Assembly (NCBI RefSeq): GCF_003935425.1
Contig: NZ_RHQN01000006.1
Coordinates: 248,001-312,000 of the forward strand
DNA from: Pseudomonas sp. v388
GTDB taxonomy: Bacteria > Pseudomonadota > Gammaproteobacteria > Pseudomonadales > Pseudomonadaceae
Length of the DNA stretch: 64,000 nucleotides
Reading direction: 5' to 3'
Shown: piece after piece, positions 35,056 to 44,243 of the stretch
Layout of the letters: each line of letters begins with the position of its first letter
How positions within the stretch are numbered: the stretch's first letter is position 1
Notes under the pieces: generated by a model
What the model was told of the DNA's origin: nothing
The model's database searches: none
Seen by the model: the letters and a program-made list of their open reading frames with translations, nothing else
Translations under genes and position numbers: made by a program

Positions 35056-35921
35056 GCCCAGTCCTTGCGGTGCCGGATCAGGCCTTCCTGACTCACCGAT
35101 GCCACCAGTTGCCCGGCGCGGTTGAACACGCTGCCCCGGGAGAAACCACGGGAATTGCCGGCCCATGGGCTGTCCATGGCGTAGAGCAGCCAGTCATCGG
35201 CGCGCAGATCGTTGTGGAACCACAATGAGTGATCGAGGCTGGCAACCTGCATGTCCCGTTGCCATACGGTCTTGCCGTGCGGCAGCAGCGAAGTGGTCAG
35301 CAGATTGAAGTCCGAGGCGTAGGCCAGCATGTATTTATGCAGCGCCGGTACGTCCTGCAAGGTGCCGTCGGCGCGAAACCACACGTACTTCACCGGCTCG
35401 CCCGGCTTGGGGTTGTACGGGTCTTCGGCCGTGACCGGGCGAAACTCGATGGGCTTGGGGCACAGGAATTTGTCGCGCATCGCTTCAGGGATCAGGTGCG
35501 CACGCTGTGTGAGCAGCTCCAGCTCCGAGGGCAGGTTGTCCGGGCCGACGATGTCGGGCATGGAAGTCTGGTGTTCGAAGCCTTCTTCGTCGTACTGGAA
35601 TGAGGCGCTGCAGGTAAAGATCGGCTTGCCTTTCTGGATGGCCGTGACCCGGCGCGTGCTGAAGCTGCCGCCGTCGCGCACCCGGTCAACCTGATAGACC
35701 ACCGGCAACCCGGCGTCGCCTGGGCGCAGGAAATAGCCGTGCAGCGAATGAACATGGCGATCTTGCTCGACCGTCTGGCTGGCCGCCGACAGCGACTGGC
35801 CCAGCACCTGGCCGCCGAACAGCTGGCGGAAGCCCAGATCCTGGCTGCGGCCGCGAAACAGGTTCTCTTCGATCGATTCCAGGGTCAGCAGCTCGACCAG
35901 ATCATCCAACACTTGGCTCAT
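35052..35921 (-). CDS. tesB: Acyl-CoA thioesterase II TesB
   Basis: A 289-residue double hot-dog thioesterase, the length of E. coli TesB (286). Conserved: FGGQVLGQSLSAASQTV, SLHGYFLRPGD, SLDHSLWFHNDLRADDWLLYAMDSPWAGNSRGFSRG. Hydrolyses medium and long acyl-CoAs. Coupled to the HAD phosphatase, an order seen in other Pseudomonas as far as I recall. Confidence 0.95.
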   Translation of the reverse strand: MSQVLDDLVELLTLESIEENLFRGRSQDLGFRQLFGGQVLGQSLSAASQTVEQDRHVHSLHGYFLRPGDAGLPVVYQVDRVRDGGSFSTRRVTAIQKGKPIFTCSASFQYDEEGFEHQTSMPDIVGPDNLPSELELLTQRAHLIPEAMRDKFLCPKPIEFRPVTAEDPYNPKPGEPVKYVWFRADGTLQDVPALHKYMLAYASDFNLLTTSLLPHGKTVWQRDMQVASLDHSLWFHNDLRADDWLLYAMDSPWAGNSRGFSRGSVFNRAGQLVASVSQEGLIRHRKDWA

Positions 35922-36048
35922 TCACGGTTCCTCGTACAAAACCGCGCTGCGTGCGGGGCAGCGGCGGTCGATCAGACTTTGCACAGGGCCTGGCGTGCGC
36001 CCTGTCCGGCAGATGGAAATGATACAGAATTTAAGGACGGCGGCTCAC

Positions 36049-36618
36049 TCAAGGTTTGAGGGTGGTGAGCCATTCTTCGCGGGTAATCCGATACAACACA
36101 TGCGGCTTGAGGGGGTGGTCGTCCGGCAGGTTGGGATGATCGAAGTCGTCAGCCGGATCGCGCTGCATGCCAATCGCCTGCATGACCTTCTGCGAAGGCT
36201 CGTTGCTGACCGCCGTGAAGGCCACGATTTCATCCTGACCCAGCCGCTCGAAGCCACAGCCCAGCACCGTCCAGGCCGCTTCGCTGGCAAAGCCCAGGCC
36301 CCAGTGTTCACGCGCCAGCCGCCAGCCGATTTCCACGGCCGGGGTGAAATGCGCATCGAACCCCACCACTCCCAGCCCGGTGAAGCCAATGAAGTCACCG
36401 GTGTCCTTGCGTTCCAGCGCCCACAGACCAAAACCCAGCTCGGCGAAATGGCCGCGCATGCGCCCGATCATCGAAGCGCTCTCCAATCGGCTCAAGGGCG
36501 CCGGAAAATAGCGCATCACTTGCGGGTCCGCGCACATCTGTGCAAAAGCAGGCAAATCATCGTCACGCCACTGCCGCATCAACAAGCGGGCACTGTCGAG
36601 TTTGAGTATCGGCTCCAT
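36049..36618 (-). CDS. GNAT-family N-acetyltransferase (RimJ-like)
   Basis: A 189-residue Acetyltransf_3 protein. Features: LDSARLLMRQWRDDDLPAFAQM, EIGWRLAREHWGLGFASEAAWTVL around residue 100 (acetyl-CoA loop), and SNEPSQKVMQAIGMQRD. Such proteins acetylate protein N-termini, antibiotics or small amines; the target is unknown. GGGGAGAATCG precedes ATG 36618. Confidence 0.85.
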   Translation of the reverse strand: MEPILKLDSARLLMRQWRDDDLPAFAQMCADPQVMRYFPAPLSRLESASMIGRMRGHFAELGFGLWALERKDTGDFIGFTGLGVVGFDAHFTPAVEIGWRLAREHWGLGFASEAAWTVLGCGFERLGQDEIVAFTAVSNEPSQKVMQAIGMQRDPADDFDHPNLPDDHPLKPHVLYRITREEWLTTLKP

Positions 36619-36759
36619 CGATTCTCCCCTGTTAGGCCGTAGGTCAGGTGTTTCAGCCGTGTCGAGTGTCCGCCAGTGTAGCCGCATGGCCTGTCAGTCT
36701 GCTGTGCGGCCGGCGACAATACTGGCACTATCGGCCTTCGACCCATGATCGGACGAAAA

Positions 36760-37677
36760 ATGTCCCTGCCGCTCATCTACCACGACGATTACAGTCCGCA
36801 ATTTCCCCCGGACCACCGTTTTCCGATGGACAAGTTCCGTCTGCTGCGCGATCACCTGGTCGACAGCGGCCTGACCCAGGACGCCATGTTGCTGCGTCCC
36901 GAGCTGTGCCCGGCGGATATTCTGGCACTGGCACATGACCCTTCCTACATCAGCCGTTACCTCAGCGGCGACCTGTCGCGTGAAGACCAGCGTCGGCTCG
37001 GCCTGCCGTGGAGCGAAGACCTGGCGCGCCGCACCATTCGCGCCGTGGGCGGCTCGATACTCACTGCCGAGCAAGCGCTGCAACACGGCCTGGCCTGCCA
37101 CCTGGCCGGTGGCACCCATCACGCGCATTACGATTATCCGGCGGGCTTTTGCATCTTCAACGACCTGGCCGTCATCAGCCATTACCTGCTGGCCAGCGGC
37201 CGTGTGGATAAGATATTGATCTTCGATTGCGACGTGCATCAAGGCGACGGCACAGCGCGAATCCTCGCCGACACCGAGGAAGCCGTCACTGTTTCGCTGC
37301 ACTGCGAAAAGAACTTCCCGGCGCGCAAGGCCCAGAGCGACTGGGACATTCCGCTGCCCATGGGCATGGGCGATGCCGACTACCTGAAGGTGGTCGACGA
37401 CCTGCTCAACTATCTGCTGCCGTTCCACAAGCCGGATCTGGTGCTGTACGACGCCGGTGTCGACGTGCACAAGGACGATGCTCTGGGTTATCTGAAGCTG
37501 ACCGATCAGGGCGTTGCCGCCCGAGACGAAGCGGTGTTACGCCACTGCCTGGGCCGTGACATTCCCGTGATGGGCGTGATCGGCGGCGGCTACAGCAAGG
37601 ATCGCCACGCCCTGGCGCGACGCCACGGGATTCTGCATCACACGGCGCACAAGGTCTGGCAGGATCTGGGGCTGTAA
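36760..37677 (+). CDS. Histone deacetylase-family amidohydrolase
   Basis: A 305-residue class IV-like deacetylase. Zinc and catalytic motifs: GGTHHAHYDYPAGFCIFNDLAV (His-His pair), IFDCDVHQGDGT, YDAGVDVHKDD and IGGGYSKD. The family removes acetyl groups from polyamines, proteins or small molecules. ATG 36760 is preferred because GGACGA precedes it; an earlier Met lies five codons upstream. Confidence 0.88.
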   Translation: MSLPLIYHDDYSPQFPPDHRFPMDKFRLLRDHLVDSGLTQDAMLLRPELCPADILALAHDPSYISRYLSGDLSREDQRRLGLPWSEDLARRTIRAVGGSILTAEQALQHGLACHLAGGTHHAHYDYPAGFCIFNDLAVISHYLLASGRVDKILIFDCDVHQGDGTARILADTEEAVTVSLHCEKNFPARKAQSDWDIPLPMGMGDADYLKVVDDLLNYLLPFHKPDLVLYDAGVDVHKDDALGYLKLTDQGVAARDEAVLRHCLGRDIPVMGVIGGGYSKDRHALARRHGILHHTAHKVWQDLGL

Positions 37678-37725
37678 TTCTCAGGTAGAATGCGCCACCC
37701 CTTCGCTATCGATATTCAGCCCATC

Positions 37726-38961
37726 ATGACCGACCTTGCCTCCCCCGCCGCTACATCCGTCGCCATTATCGGAGGCGGTCCGGCCGGGTTGATGGCGGCC
37801 GAGGTGTTGAGCCAGGCCGGGCTCAAGGTCGATGTCTATGACGGCATGCCTTCGGTGGGCCGCAAGTTTTTGCTGGCTGGCGTCGGCGGGATGAACATCA
37901 CCCATTCCGAGCCTTACCCGGCGTTTCTGTCGCGCTACGCCGAACGCTCGTCAAGGCTCGATCCGCTGCTGCAGGATTTTGACGCCGACGCGCTGTGCGC
38001 CTGGATTCACGGATTGGGCATCGACACTTTCGTCGGCAGTTCGGGCCGTGTATTTCCCACCGATATGAAAGCTGCGCCGCTGCTGCGTGCCTGGCTCAAA
38101 CGCCTGCGCGAAGCGGGCGTCGCGATTCATACCCGCCACCGCTGGCTGGGTTGGGATGCGGCCGGCAACCTGCGCATTGCTCACGGAGAAGGTGAATTGT
38201 CCCTCAAGCCTGCGGCCACCTTGCTGGCGTTGGGTGGTGCCAGCTGGGCACGCTTGGGTTCGGATGGCGCGTGGTTGCCGTTGTTGAAGCACCACGGAAT
38301 AGAAGTAGCGCCGTTGCAGGCAGCCAATTGCGGCTTTGAGGTAACGGCCTGGAGCGACCTGCTGCGCAGCAAGTTTGCCGGTGCGCCACTGAAGAACATC
38401 GCCATGGGCCTGGCCGATCAAGCGCCGCGCCTGGGTGAGTGCGTGCTGACTGAAACCGGCGTCGAGGGCAGCCTGGTTTATGCGCTGTCGGGGCAAATCC
38501 GTGAGCGAATCAATCAGACAGGCCGTGCGACGGTTCAGATTGACCTGCTGCCGAGCAAGCGTCTGGGTGACGTGCAAAAAGCGCTGGGCAAGCCGCGAGG
38601 TTCACGCTCGATGTCCAAGCATCTCAACAGCCAGTTGGGGATCGACGGAGCCAAGGCGGCATTGCTCCGCGAACTGGCCCCGCGTGAAACGTTCGAGAAC
38701 CCGGCACTGCTGGCCCAAGCCATCAAAGCGCTGTCCTTACAGTTGGTGAGGGCTCGTCCAATCGACGAAGCCATCAGCACGGCAGGTGGCGTGACCTTCG
38801 AGGCCATGGACCAACGCCTGATGCTCAAGCAACTGCCGGGCGTGTTCTGCGCAGGGGAAATGCTCGACTGGGAAGCGCCGACCGGTGGCTACTTGCTCAC
38901 CGCCTGCTTCGCCAGCGGCCGCGCGGCGGGGTTGGGGATGGTGGAGTGGCTGCGCAACTGA
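37726..38961 (+). CDS. TIGR03862-family FAD flavoprotein (HI0933-like)
   Basis: A 411-residue oxidoreductase. N-terminal dinucleotide site VAIIGGGPAGLMAAEVL, then GRKFLLAGVGGMNITHSE, LALGGASWARLGSDG, and at the end GGVTFEAMDQRLML and GEMLDWEAPTGGYLLTACFASGRAAG. The family's reaction is unknown. A TAGAAT -10-like hexamer sits at 37685-37690, just after the previous stop. Cytoplasmic. Confidence 0.88.
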   Translation: MTDLASPAATSVAIIGGGPAGLMAAEVLSQAGLKVDVYDGMPSVGRKFLLAGVGGMNITHSEPYPAFLSRYAERSSRLDPLLQDFDADALCAWIHGLGIDTFVGSSGRVFPTDMKAAPLLRAWLKRLREAGVAIHTRHRWLGWDAAGNLRIAHGEGELSLKPAATLLALGGASWARLGSDGAWLPLLKHHGIEVAPLQAANCGFEVTAWSDLLRSKFAGAPLKNIAMGLADQAPRLGECVLTETGVEGSLVYALSGQIRERINQTGRATVQIDLLPSKRLGDVQKALGKPRGSRSMSKHLNSQLGIDGAKAALLRELAPRETFENPALLAQAIKALSLQLVRARPIDEAISTAGGVTFEAMDQRLMLKQLPGVFCAGEMLDWEAPTGGYLLTACFASGRAAGLGMVEWLRN

Positions 38962-38977
38962 ACCAACATACGCCACT

Positions 38978-39165
38978 GTCGCGAGCAAGCTCCTTCCCAC
39001 AGGGGCGCGGCCTACCACGGTCATGTGCAGGATTTGCGTGTTTCGCCGTACCGGATGCGCACGGTAACAACGGTGACAGGCAGCTTGCTGGCGACGACGG
39101 ATCTACCGACCGCTACAGATGATCAGGCTGCACCGGCCTATCCGCGAGCAAGCTCGCTCCTGCAG
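38978..39165. repeat. Cluster of three REP-like palindromes
   Basis: GTCGCGAGCAAGCTCCTTCC at 38978, CAGCTTGCTGGCGACGACGG near 39081-39100, and TCCGCGAGCAAGCTCGCTCC at 39141-39160, in mixed orientation between convergent genes. No gene in this 216-base gap. Confidence 0.7.
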
Positions 39166-39177
39166 TAAGCATCGTGA

Positions 39178-40506
39178 TCAAGGTTTTTTCTTGCGTGGCC
39201 CGGTGTTGAATACCGGCACCTTGCGCACCGGTTTGACCACCGGGTCCGGCTCGGAATCGCCGCTGTCGACCCACTTGCCCAGGTTGCGCTTGCTGCTCGA
39301 TACCTTGGGTTTCTTCGGCTTCTTGGGCTTTTTCAGGATCTGGCCGCTGGCATCGGTGGCCGGCACGCGGTGTTCAGGCTCGAAATCCTGCTCTTCGTGG
39401 CGTTGCAGCGTCTGTCGGGTCAGCACTTCGATGGCCGACAACAGCTCAACTTCATCCGCACAGACCAGTGAGATCGCCTCGCCGGTCAGCCCTGCGCGAC
39501 CGGTACGGCCGATACGGTGGATGTAGTCCTCGGCCACGATTGGCAGGTCGAGGTTGACCACCGTCGGCAAGTCATCGATATCCAGGCCGCGCGCCGCCAC
39601 GTCGGTGGCGACCAGGATCTGCACTTCGTTGGCCTTGAAGCGATCCAGCGCCCGCTGGCGAGTGGCTTGCGGCTTGTCGCCATGGATGCCGTCGGCGTTC
39701 ATACCCAGCGCCTGCAAGCGGTCGACCAGTTGGTCAACGCCCACGCGGGTCTTGGCGAACACCAGTACCTGGCCCCAGCGGTGCTTCTTCATCAGATGAA
39801 TGAACAGCTCGGCCTTGCGCTTCTTGTCGACCGGCACCACCCATTGCTTGACCGACGAGGCCGCCACGTTGCGCGGGCTGACTTCGATGGTCAGCGGGTC
39901 GTCGAGCATCTGCGAGGCCAACTGGCGGATCGGGTCGGAGAAGGTCGCGGAGAACAGCAGCGTCTGGCGGCGTTTAGGCAGTGCGGCGTAAATCCCGCGC
40001 AGTTCCTCGGCAAAGCCCAGGTCGAGCATGCGGTCGGCTTCGTCGAGAATCAGGGTTTGCAGCTGCGAAAACTTGACCGCGTTCTGCCGATGCAGGTCCA
40101 GCAAGCGGCCCGGCGTGGCGACCAGCACGTCGACGCCCTTGCGCAATTTCATCATCTGCGGATTGATGCTCACCCCGCCATACACGGCATAGGTGCTCAA
40201 CGGCAGGTGTTCGGCGTACTGGCGAATGCTCTCATGGACCTGCTCGGCCAGTTCGCGGGTCGGTGCCAGCACCAGGGCGCGGACCGAGTTGGGCGTCACT
40301 TTCGGACCTTCCATGGTCAGACGTTGCAGCAGCGGCAGCGCGAAACCGGCGGTCTTGCCGGTGCCGGTCTGGGCTGCCGCCATCAGGTCACGGCCAGCCA
40401 GAACCGGGGGAATCGCCTGTGTCTGCACAGGCGTCGGGGTCTGGTAGCCGAGCGTTTCAAGAGCGCGCAGCAGGGGTTCGATCAGGCCGAGAGAGGCGAA
40501 TGTCAT
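39178..40506 (-). CDS. rhlE: DEAD-box RNA helicase RhlE (RhlE1-like)
   Basis: A 442-residue helicase. All motifs are present: Q motif GYQTPTPVQ, AAQTGTGKT, PTRELAEQ, DEADRMLDLGF, FSATFSD, VATDVAARGLD and HRIGRTGRAG. The C-terminal tail (about residues 385-442) is Lys-rich with repeated KPKKPKKPK, likely RNA-binding. The length suits RhlE1 rather than the longer RhlE2 of P. aeruginosa. Roles in RNA turnover or cold growth are likely. Confidence 0.9.
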   Translation of the reverse strand: MTFASLGLIEPLLRALETLGYQTPTPVQTQAIPPVLAGRDLMAAAQTGTGKTAGFALPLLQRLTMEGPKVTPNSVRALVLAPTRELAEQVHESIRQYAEHLPLSTYAVYGGVSINPQMMKLRKGVDVLVATPGRLLDLHRQNAVKFSQLQTLILDEADRMLDLGFAEELRGIYAALPKRRQTLLFSATFSDPIRQLASQMLDDPLTIEVSPRNVAASSVKQWVVPVDKKRKAELFIHLMKKHRWGQVLVFAKTRVGVDQLVDRLQALGMNADGIHGDKPQATRQRALDRFKANEVQILVATDVAARGLDIDDLPTVVNLDLPIVAEDYIHRIGRTGRAGLTGEAISLVCADEVELLSAIEVLTRQTLQRHEEQDFEPEHRVPATDASGQILKKPKKPKKPKVSSSKRNLGKWVDSGDSEPDPVVKPVRKVPVFNTGPRKKKP

Positions 40507-40568
40507 GGGGGTACCGTAGGGAAAATTCAGCGCAAGGCGCGCAGTTTACCCTGTCCGGCCCCTCGCGG

Positions 40569-41489
40569 TCAGTTGGCGCGCGCGGTTGCGGCTCCATGCT
40601 CCGGTGGTTTGCGCCACTGCGGCAAGCCGATCAGCACCACGGCACTGATGATCACCACCATGGCCAGGCACTCTTCGGTGCCGATGGTCTCGCCGGCGAA
40701 CATCACGCCCAGCAGCACCGCCACCGCCGGATTGACGTAGGCGTAGCTGGTCGCCGCAGCCGGTCGGACGTTCTTGAGCAGGTACATGTAGGCGCTGAAG
40801 GCGACGATAGAGCCAAAGACCACCAGGTACATCAGCGCGCCCCAGCCGGCGGCGGTGGGCATGTGCTGCAGCCGCTCGCCGCTGAGCAGGCTGCCGATCA
40901 GCAGTGTCACGCCTGCGGTAATCATCTCGGCGCCGCTGGCCATCGGCCCAGCTGGCAAAGGCAAGTGCTTGCTCAGCACAGACCCGAACGCCCAGGCCGC
41001 GGCTGCGAATATCACCATGGCCGCACCGTAGGGGCTGGCCTGCAGGTTGGAGCCCAGGTTCAACAGGCCGATGCCGATCAGGCCGAGCACGATGCCCGCC
41101 CATTCCAGATGCGTGGTGCGGTTGCCCCAGAACAAGCCGAACAGCAGCGTGAACAGCGGCATGGTGGCAATGGCCAGCGCGGCGACACCGGAGGCAACGC
41201 CCGCGTGTTCGGCCAGGGTCACGCCGCCGTTGCCGCAGGCCAGCAGTAAAAAGCCGATCACGAACGCCGCTTTCCACTCCGCCCACGTGGGCGCGGGCAC
41301 ACCACGCCAGCGCAGGAAGCCATACATCAGGCTGCCGGCAATCAGGAAACGGACGCCGGCCATCATCAACGGCGGCCAGGATTCGACTCCGATGCGAATG
41401 GCGAGATAGGTCGAACCCCAGATCAGGTAGAGGGCAAAAAAGGCACCGGCAAGCAGCAACGGGAAACGGCGGGAATCAGGCATGTCCAT
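40569..41489 (-). CDS. EamA-family exporter YedA-like
   Basis: A 306-residue, ten-helix DMT transporter. The start FFALYLIWGSTYLAIRIGVESWPPLMMAGVRF is the EamA signature, and the second EamA repeat is AAWAFGSVLSKHLP. Relatives export amino acids or metabolites. Divergent from an Lrp/AsnC regulator across about 160 bases, an arrangement typical of self-regulated amino-acid exporters. Confidence 0.87.
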   Translation of the reverse strand: MDMPDSRRFPLLLAGAFFALYLIWGSTYLAIRIGVESWPPLMMAGVRFLIAGSLMYGFLRWRGVPAPTWAEWKAAFVIGFLLLACGNGGVTLAEHAGVASGVAALAIATMPLFTLLFGLFWGNRTTHLEWAGIVLGLIGIGLLNLGSNLQASPYGAAMVIFAAAAWAFGSVLSKHLPLPAGPMASGAEMITAGVTLLIGSLLSGERLQHMPTAAGWGALMYLVVFGSIVAFSAYMYLLKNVRPAAATSYAYVNPAVAVLLGVMFAGETIGTEECLAMVVIISAVVLIGLPQWRKPPEHGAATARAN

Positions 41490-41651
41490 GCTCTATGAAT
41501 TGGGAGTGATGGGAAGCTATTGTATGAAGGCAAACGGCGAAGCTTAAGCCGTAAAACGTGTTTCAATACGCCTTGAACCTTGTAATTGACGGTATTTCCG
41601 TGATCCGACCTTTGATTCGAAATACTGAACCTGCGCCGGAGGAGACCCGCC

Positions 41652-42125
41652 ATGACGCTGGATAAATACGATCGAATTCTGCTCCAGGCGCTGCTGGAAA
41701 ACGGCCGGGCGTCGTTCGCTCAACTGGCGAAACTGGTCAACCTGTCCGCGCCCGCCGTGGCCGAGCGGGTCGCCAAGCTGGAAGCGGGCGGTGTCATTAC
41801 CGGCTACGAAGCCAAAGTCGATCTGTCGAAAGTGGGGTTGCCGATCCAATGCGTCGTCGAGCTGCGCATGGCCAGCCACGGAAACCAGCAGGTGTATGAC
41901 GAACTGGCAAAAATCCCCGAGTTGATCCAGTGCTACCGGGTGACAGGCGACCCTTGCGTGATCATGCGCGCGGCGGTCGATTCGATGCCGCATCTGGAAG
42001 ACCTCATCAACCGCATCGCTCAGTTCGGGTTCAGCAAGACGTCCATCATTCTGTCGACTTCAGTGGAACGCAGCCTGCCGCTCAACCATCTGCAAGTGCA
42101 GGTCAAAAGCCGCGCTGACGCTTGA
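41652..42125 (+). CDS. Lrp/AsnC-family regulator next to the EamA exporter
   Basis: A 157-residue Lrp-type regulator: winged HTH (DRILLQALLENGRASFAQLAKLVNLSAPAVAERVAKLE), then the RAM sensor domain with CYRVTGDPCVIMRAAV. Likely controls the divergent exporter in response to an amino acid. GGAGG before the ATG. Its end overlaps the convergent exonuclease by 23 bases. Confidence 0.9.
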   Translation: MTLDKYDRILLQALLENGRASFAQLAKLVNLSAPAVAERVAKLEAGGVITGYEAKVDLSKVGLPIQCVVELRMASHGNQQVYDELAKIPELIQCYRVTGDPCVIMRAAVDSMPHLEDLINRIAQFGFSKTSIILSTSVERSLPLNHLQVQVKSRADA

Positions 42126-42717
42126 TGGCTTCGCTGATCTTCGCGGCGGGAATCTTCTGCAACGAGCACAGCAACTGATGGGACACGCCAGGCAGCCCGT
42201 GGGTCTGGCGCAGTTCGTTGCTCAGGTAGACCGTGAGGTTGGCGGCCATTTCGGCATCGGCCATGGCCCGGTGAGCCTTGCCGGTGTCGGGCAGGCGCGC
42301 GTAGCTGGTCAGCGTGCCGAGCTTGTGGTTCGGCGCACCGGGCATCAGGCGGCGCGCCAGCAGCATCGAACAGGCGAAGCTTTGCTGGCGGGTGCGCTGG
42401 ATGCGCGACAGTTCGTAGTCCCAGAACTTCTGGTCGAACGAGGCGTTGTGGGCCACCAGCGGCGTTGCGCCGACAAAGTCGCTGACGTCGCCCATCACCC
42501 GCTCGGCGGGCGGCGCGGTGCGGATCATGCTGTTGCTGATGCCGGTCAGGCCTTCGATGAACGCCGGGATGCGCACCCCGGCGTTCATCAGGCTCTGGTA
42601 GCGGTCGACGATGCGCCCTTGTTCCATGATCACCACGGCGACTTCAGTCGCGCGGCAGCCCTGGCCGGGCGTGATGCCCGTGGTTTCAAAGTCGATGACA
42701 GCGATACGTTCCAACAC
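42103..42717 (-). CDS. DEDDh 3'-5' exonuclease (DnaQ-like)
   Basis: A 204-residue exonuclease domain protein. Motifs: Exo I VIDFETTG (residues 6-13), Exo II VAHNASFDQKFW, Exo III HRAMADAEMAA with the His. Resembles the proofreading epsilon fold but is separate from a polymerase; the role may be in RNA or DNA trimming. 22 bases before it on the same strand is a NYN-domain gene. Confidence 0.87.
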   Translation of the reverse strand: MLERIAVIDFETTGITPGQGCRATEVAVVIMEQGRIVDRYQSLMNAGVRIPAFIEGLTGISNSMIRTAPPAERVMGDVSDFVGATPLVAHNASFDQKFWDYELSRIQRTRQQSFACSMLLARRLMPGAPNHKLGTLTSYARLPDTGKAHRAMADAEMAANLTVYLSNELRQTHGLPGVSHQLLCSLQKIPAAKISEAIKRQRGF

Positions 42718-42739
42718 GGGATGCAGACCTTTCAGGGTT

Positions 42740-43216
42740 TCATTTGAGCAGCAGCGCGCCTTCGATGGGCACGTAGCGAGTGGCAGCGCGAATCAGTGAA
42801 TTGGCAGTCAGCCCCGGCACACCGTAGGCGACGGCTTCCACGCCATGCTTGGTGATGATGCGTTCGAGCAGCAGATCGAAGTCGCCATCGCCGGAAGCCA
42901 GCACCACTTCGTCGACCTGCGGCGCGACGTCCATGATATCGATAGTGATGCCCACATCCCAATCACCTTTCGCCGAACCGTCGCTGCGCTGGATGTACGG
43001 TTTGAGTTTTACGGTAAAACCCAGGTTGCGAAGGATCTGCTGGAACTGCTGTTGCTTGCTGTCACCGCGATCGATGGCATAGGCGAACGCCTCGACGATC
43101 TGCCCGCCCTTGCTGATATCCGCCCACAGCGCGGCGTAGTTGAAATGGCAGCCATGCGCCTGGCGCACGGTGTAATAGAGATTCTGTACATCGGCGAATA
43201 CCGCGATCTTCTTCAC
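42740..43216 (-). CDS. NYN-domain (LabA-like) protein
   Basis: A 158-residue PIN-like NYN domain. Acidic residues: FADVQNLYY (Asp, Asn), DWDVGITIDIMD, and LASGDGDFDLLLERI, matching NYN/LabA-family active sites for RNA cleavage. Members are putative ribonucleases. Followed after 22 bases by the DEDDh exonuclease, so the two may act together on nucleic acids; inference. Confidence 0.87.
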   Translation of the reverse strand: MKKIAVFADVQNLYYTVRQAHGCHFNYAALWADISKGGQIVEAFAYAIDRGDSKQQQFQQILRNLGFTVKLKPYIQRSDGSAKGDWDVGITIDIMDVAPQVDEVVLASGDGDFDLLLERIITKHGVEAVAYGVPGLTANSLIRAATRYVPIEGALLLK

Positions 43217-43350
43217 CGCAACTCCTCAAGGGCAAGCAACCCGCCAGCGGGTGACGTCGATTCGGGACGTGAATCGCAGGGCAGTATGACAGCTTGGGGT
43301 GGCGCGGGGGCGTAAGTCCGATTGAGCGGCGTCGCGCTGGTCCTGATGCT

Positions 43351-43392
43351 CGTTCTGTGGGAGGTCGCCGTCCGCTGCCTCCCATAAGAACG
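43351..43392. repeat. Inverted repeat between NYN gene and DUF2076 gene
   Basis: CGTTCTGTGGGAGG (43351-43364) faces CCTCCCATAAGAACG (43378-43392) with one bulge. REP-related or a stem without a T run. No gene in this 206-base gap. Confidence 0.5.
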
Positions 43393-43422
43393 GCGCATAT
43401 CGGCGGTATCAGGTATCAGGTA

Positions 43423-44046
43423 TCAAACAAACGAATCATCATCCGAAAACAGGTCGCTGCCGCTGTCGTCGAAACCGTCATCGCCCACGTATTGCGATCC
43501 TTCGCCTTGATCCATCGGCTGGTCGTGAATGACCTCGACGATTTCCTGCGGTTGGTCGTGGTGACTGAACAGGCTGCTGATGCCTTCGGCCAGCATCACG
43601 CCGCCCGCCACACCGGCCGCGGTCTGCAAGGCACCGCCGAGAAAGCCGCTACCTCTTGGCGCTTGCTGCGCGGCATAGCCCGGTTGCTGGGCCGGGCCGT
43701 CGCGCCAACCACCCGAAGCCGGCTGGCCAGGTTTCGACGCGCCGCCGCCGAAAATGCCTGACAGAAAACCACCACCGGCCTGCCCCGATGAGCCCCGCGC
43801 CTGCTGAAGCTCGGCCTGCAATGTCTGAATCTGCGCGTCACGCTCCTGAACCTGGCGATTGAGCTGGTTGACCGCCGCCTCCTGAACCAGAATCGCCTGG
43901 GCCATGTAGTACGGCGCGGCGGGCTGGCGGGTCAGGTGCTCCTTGATTCGCGCTTCGGCTGCGGCATCACGCGGGGTGGACGTGGATTCGGCGTCCTTGA
44001 GTTTGGAGAAAAGACCGTCGATCAGGTTTTGCTCTTCGCTGTTCAT
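43423..44046 (-). CDS. DUF2076 protein
   Basis: A 207-residue DUF2076 member. N-terminal helix EEQNLIDGLFSKLKDAE, PRDAAAEARIKEHLTRQPAAPYYMAQAILVQEAAV, a coiled coil (QVQERDAQIQTLQAELQQA), Gly-rich FLSGIFGGG, a hydrophobic GFLGGALQTAAGVAGGVMLAEG, and a very acidic tail (DDGFDDSGSDLFSDDDSFV). Described as a periplasmic ligand-binding sensor family, but I see no signal peptide. Function unknown. Start MNSEEQNL chosen. Confidence 0.85.
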   Translation of the reverse strand: MNSEEQNLIDGLFSKLKDAESTSTPRDAAAEARIKEHLTRQPAAPYYMAQAILVQEAAVNQLNRQVQERDAQIQTLQAELQQARGSSGQAGGGFLSGIFGGGASKPGQPASGGWRDGPAQQPGYAAQQAPRGSGFLGGALQTAAGVAGGVMLAEGISSLFSHHDQPQEIVEVIHDQPMDQGEGSQYVGDDGFDDSGSDLFSDDDSFV

Positions 44047-44243
44047 GGCGACCTCGCTGGTTAACCGTTGGAAACCTTCGTTCGGCTCAATGAGCGAACC
44101 CTGCGTTGAGTAATGGGGCCGCATCCTCCCGCTTCAATGACATGAACAAAATGTCATGAAGGCTCTGGCACGGCATAACCTTGGTTCAGCGCTCAGGCAT
44201 GGGCTAAAGTGTCGGCCTGCTTTTCAGCCTGTGACCTATCCGC

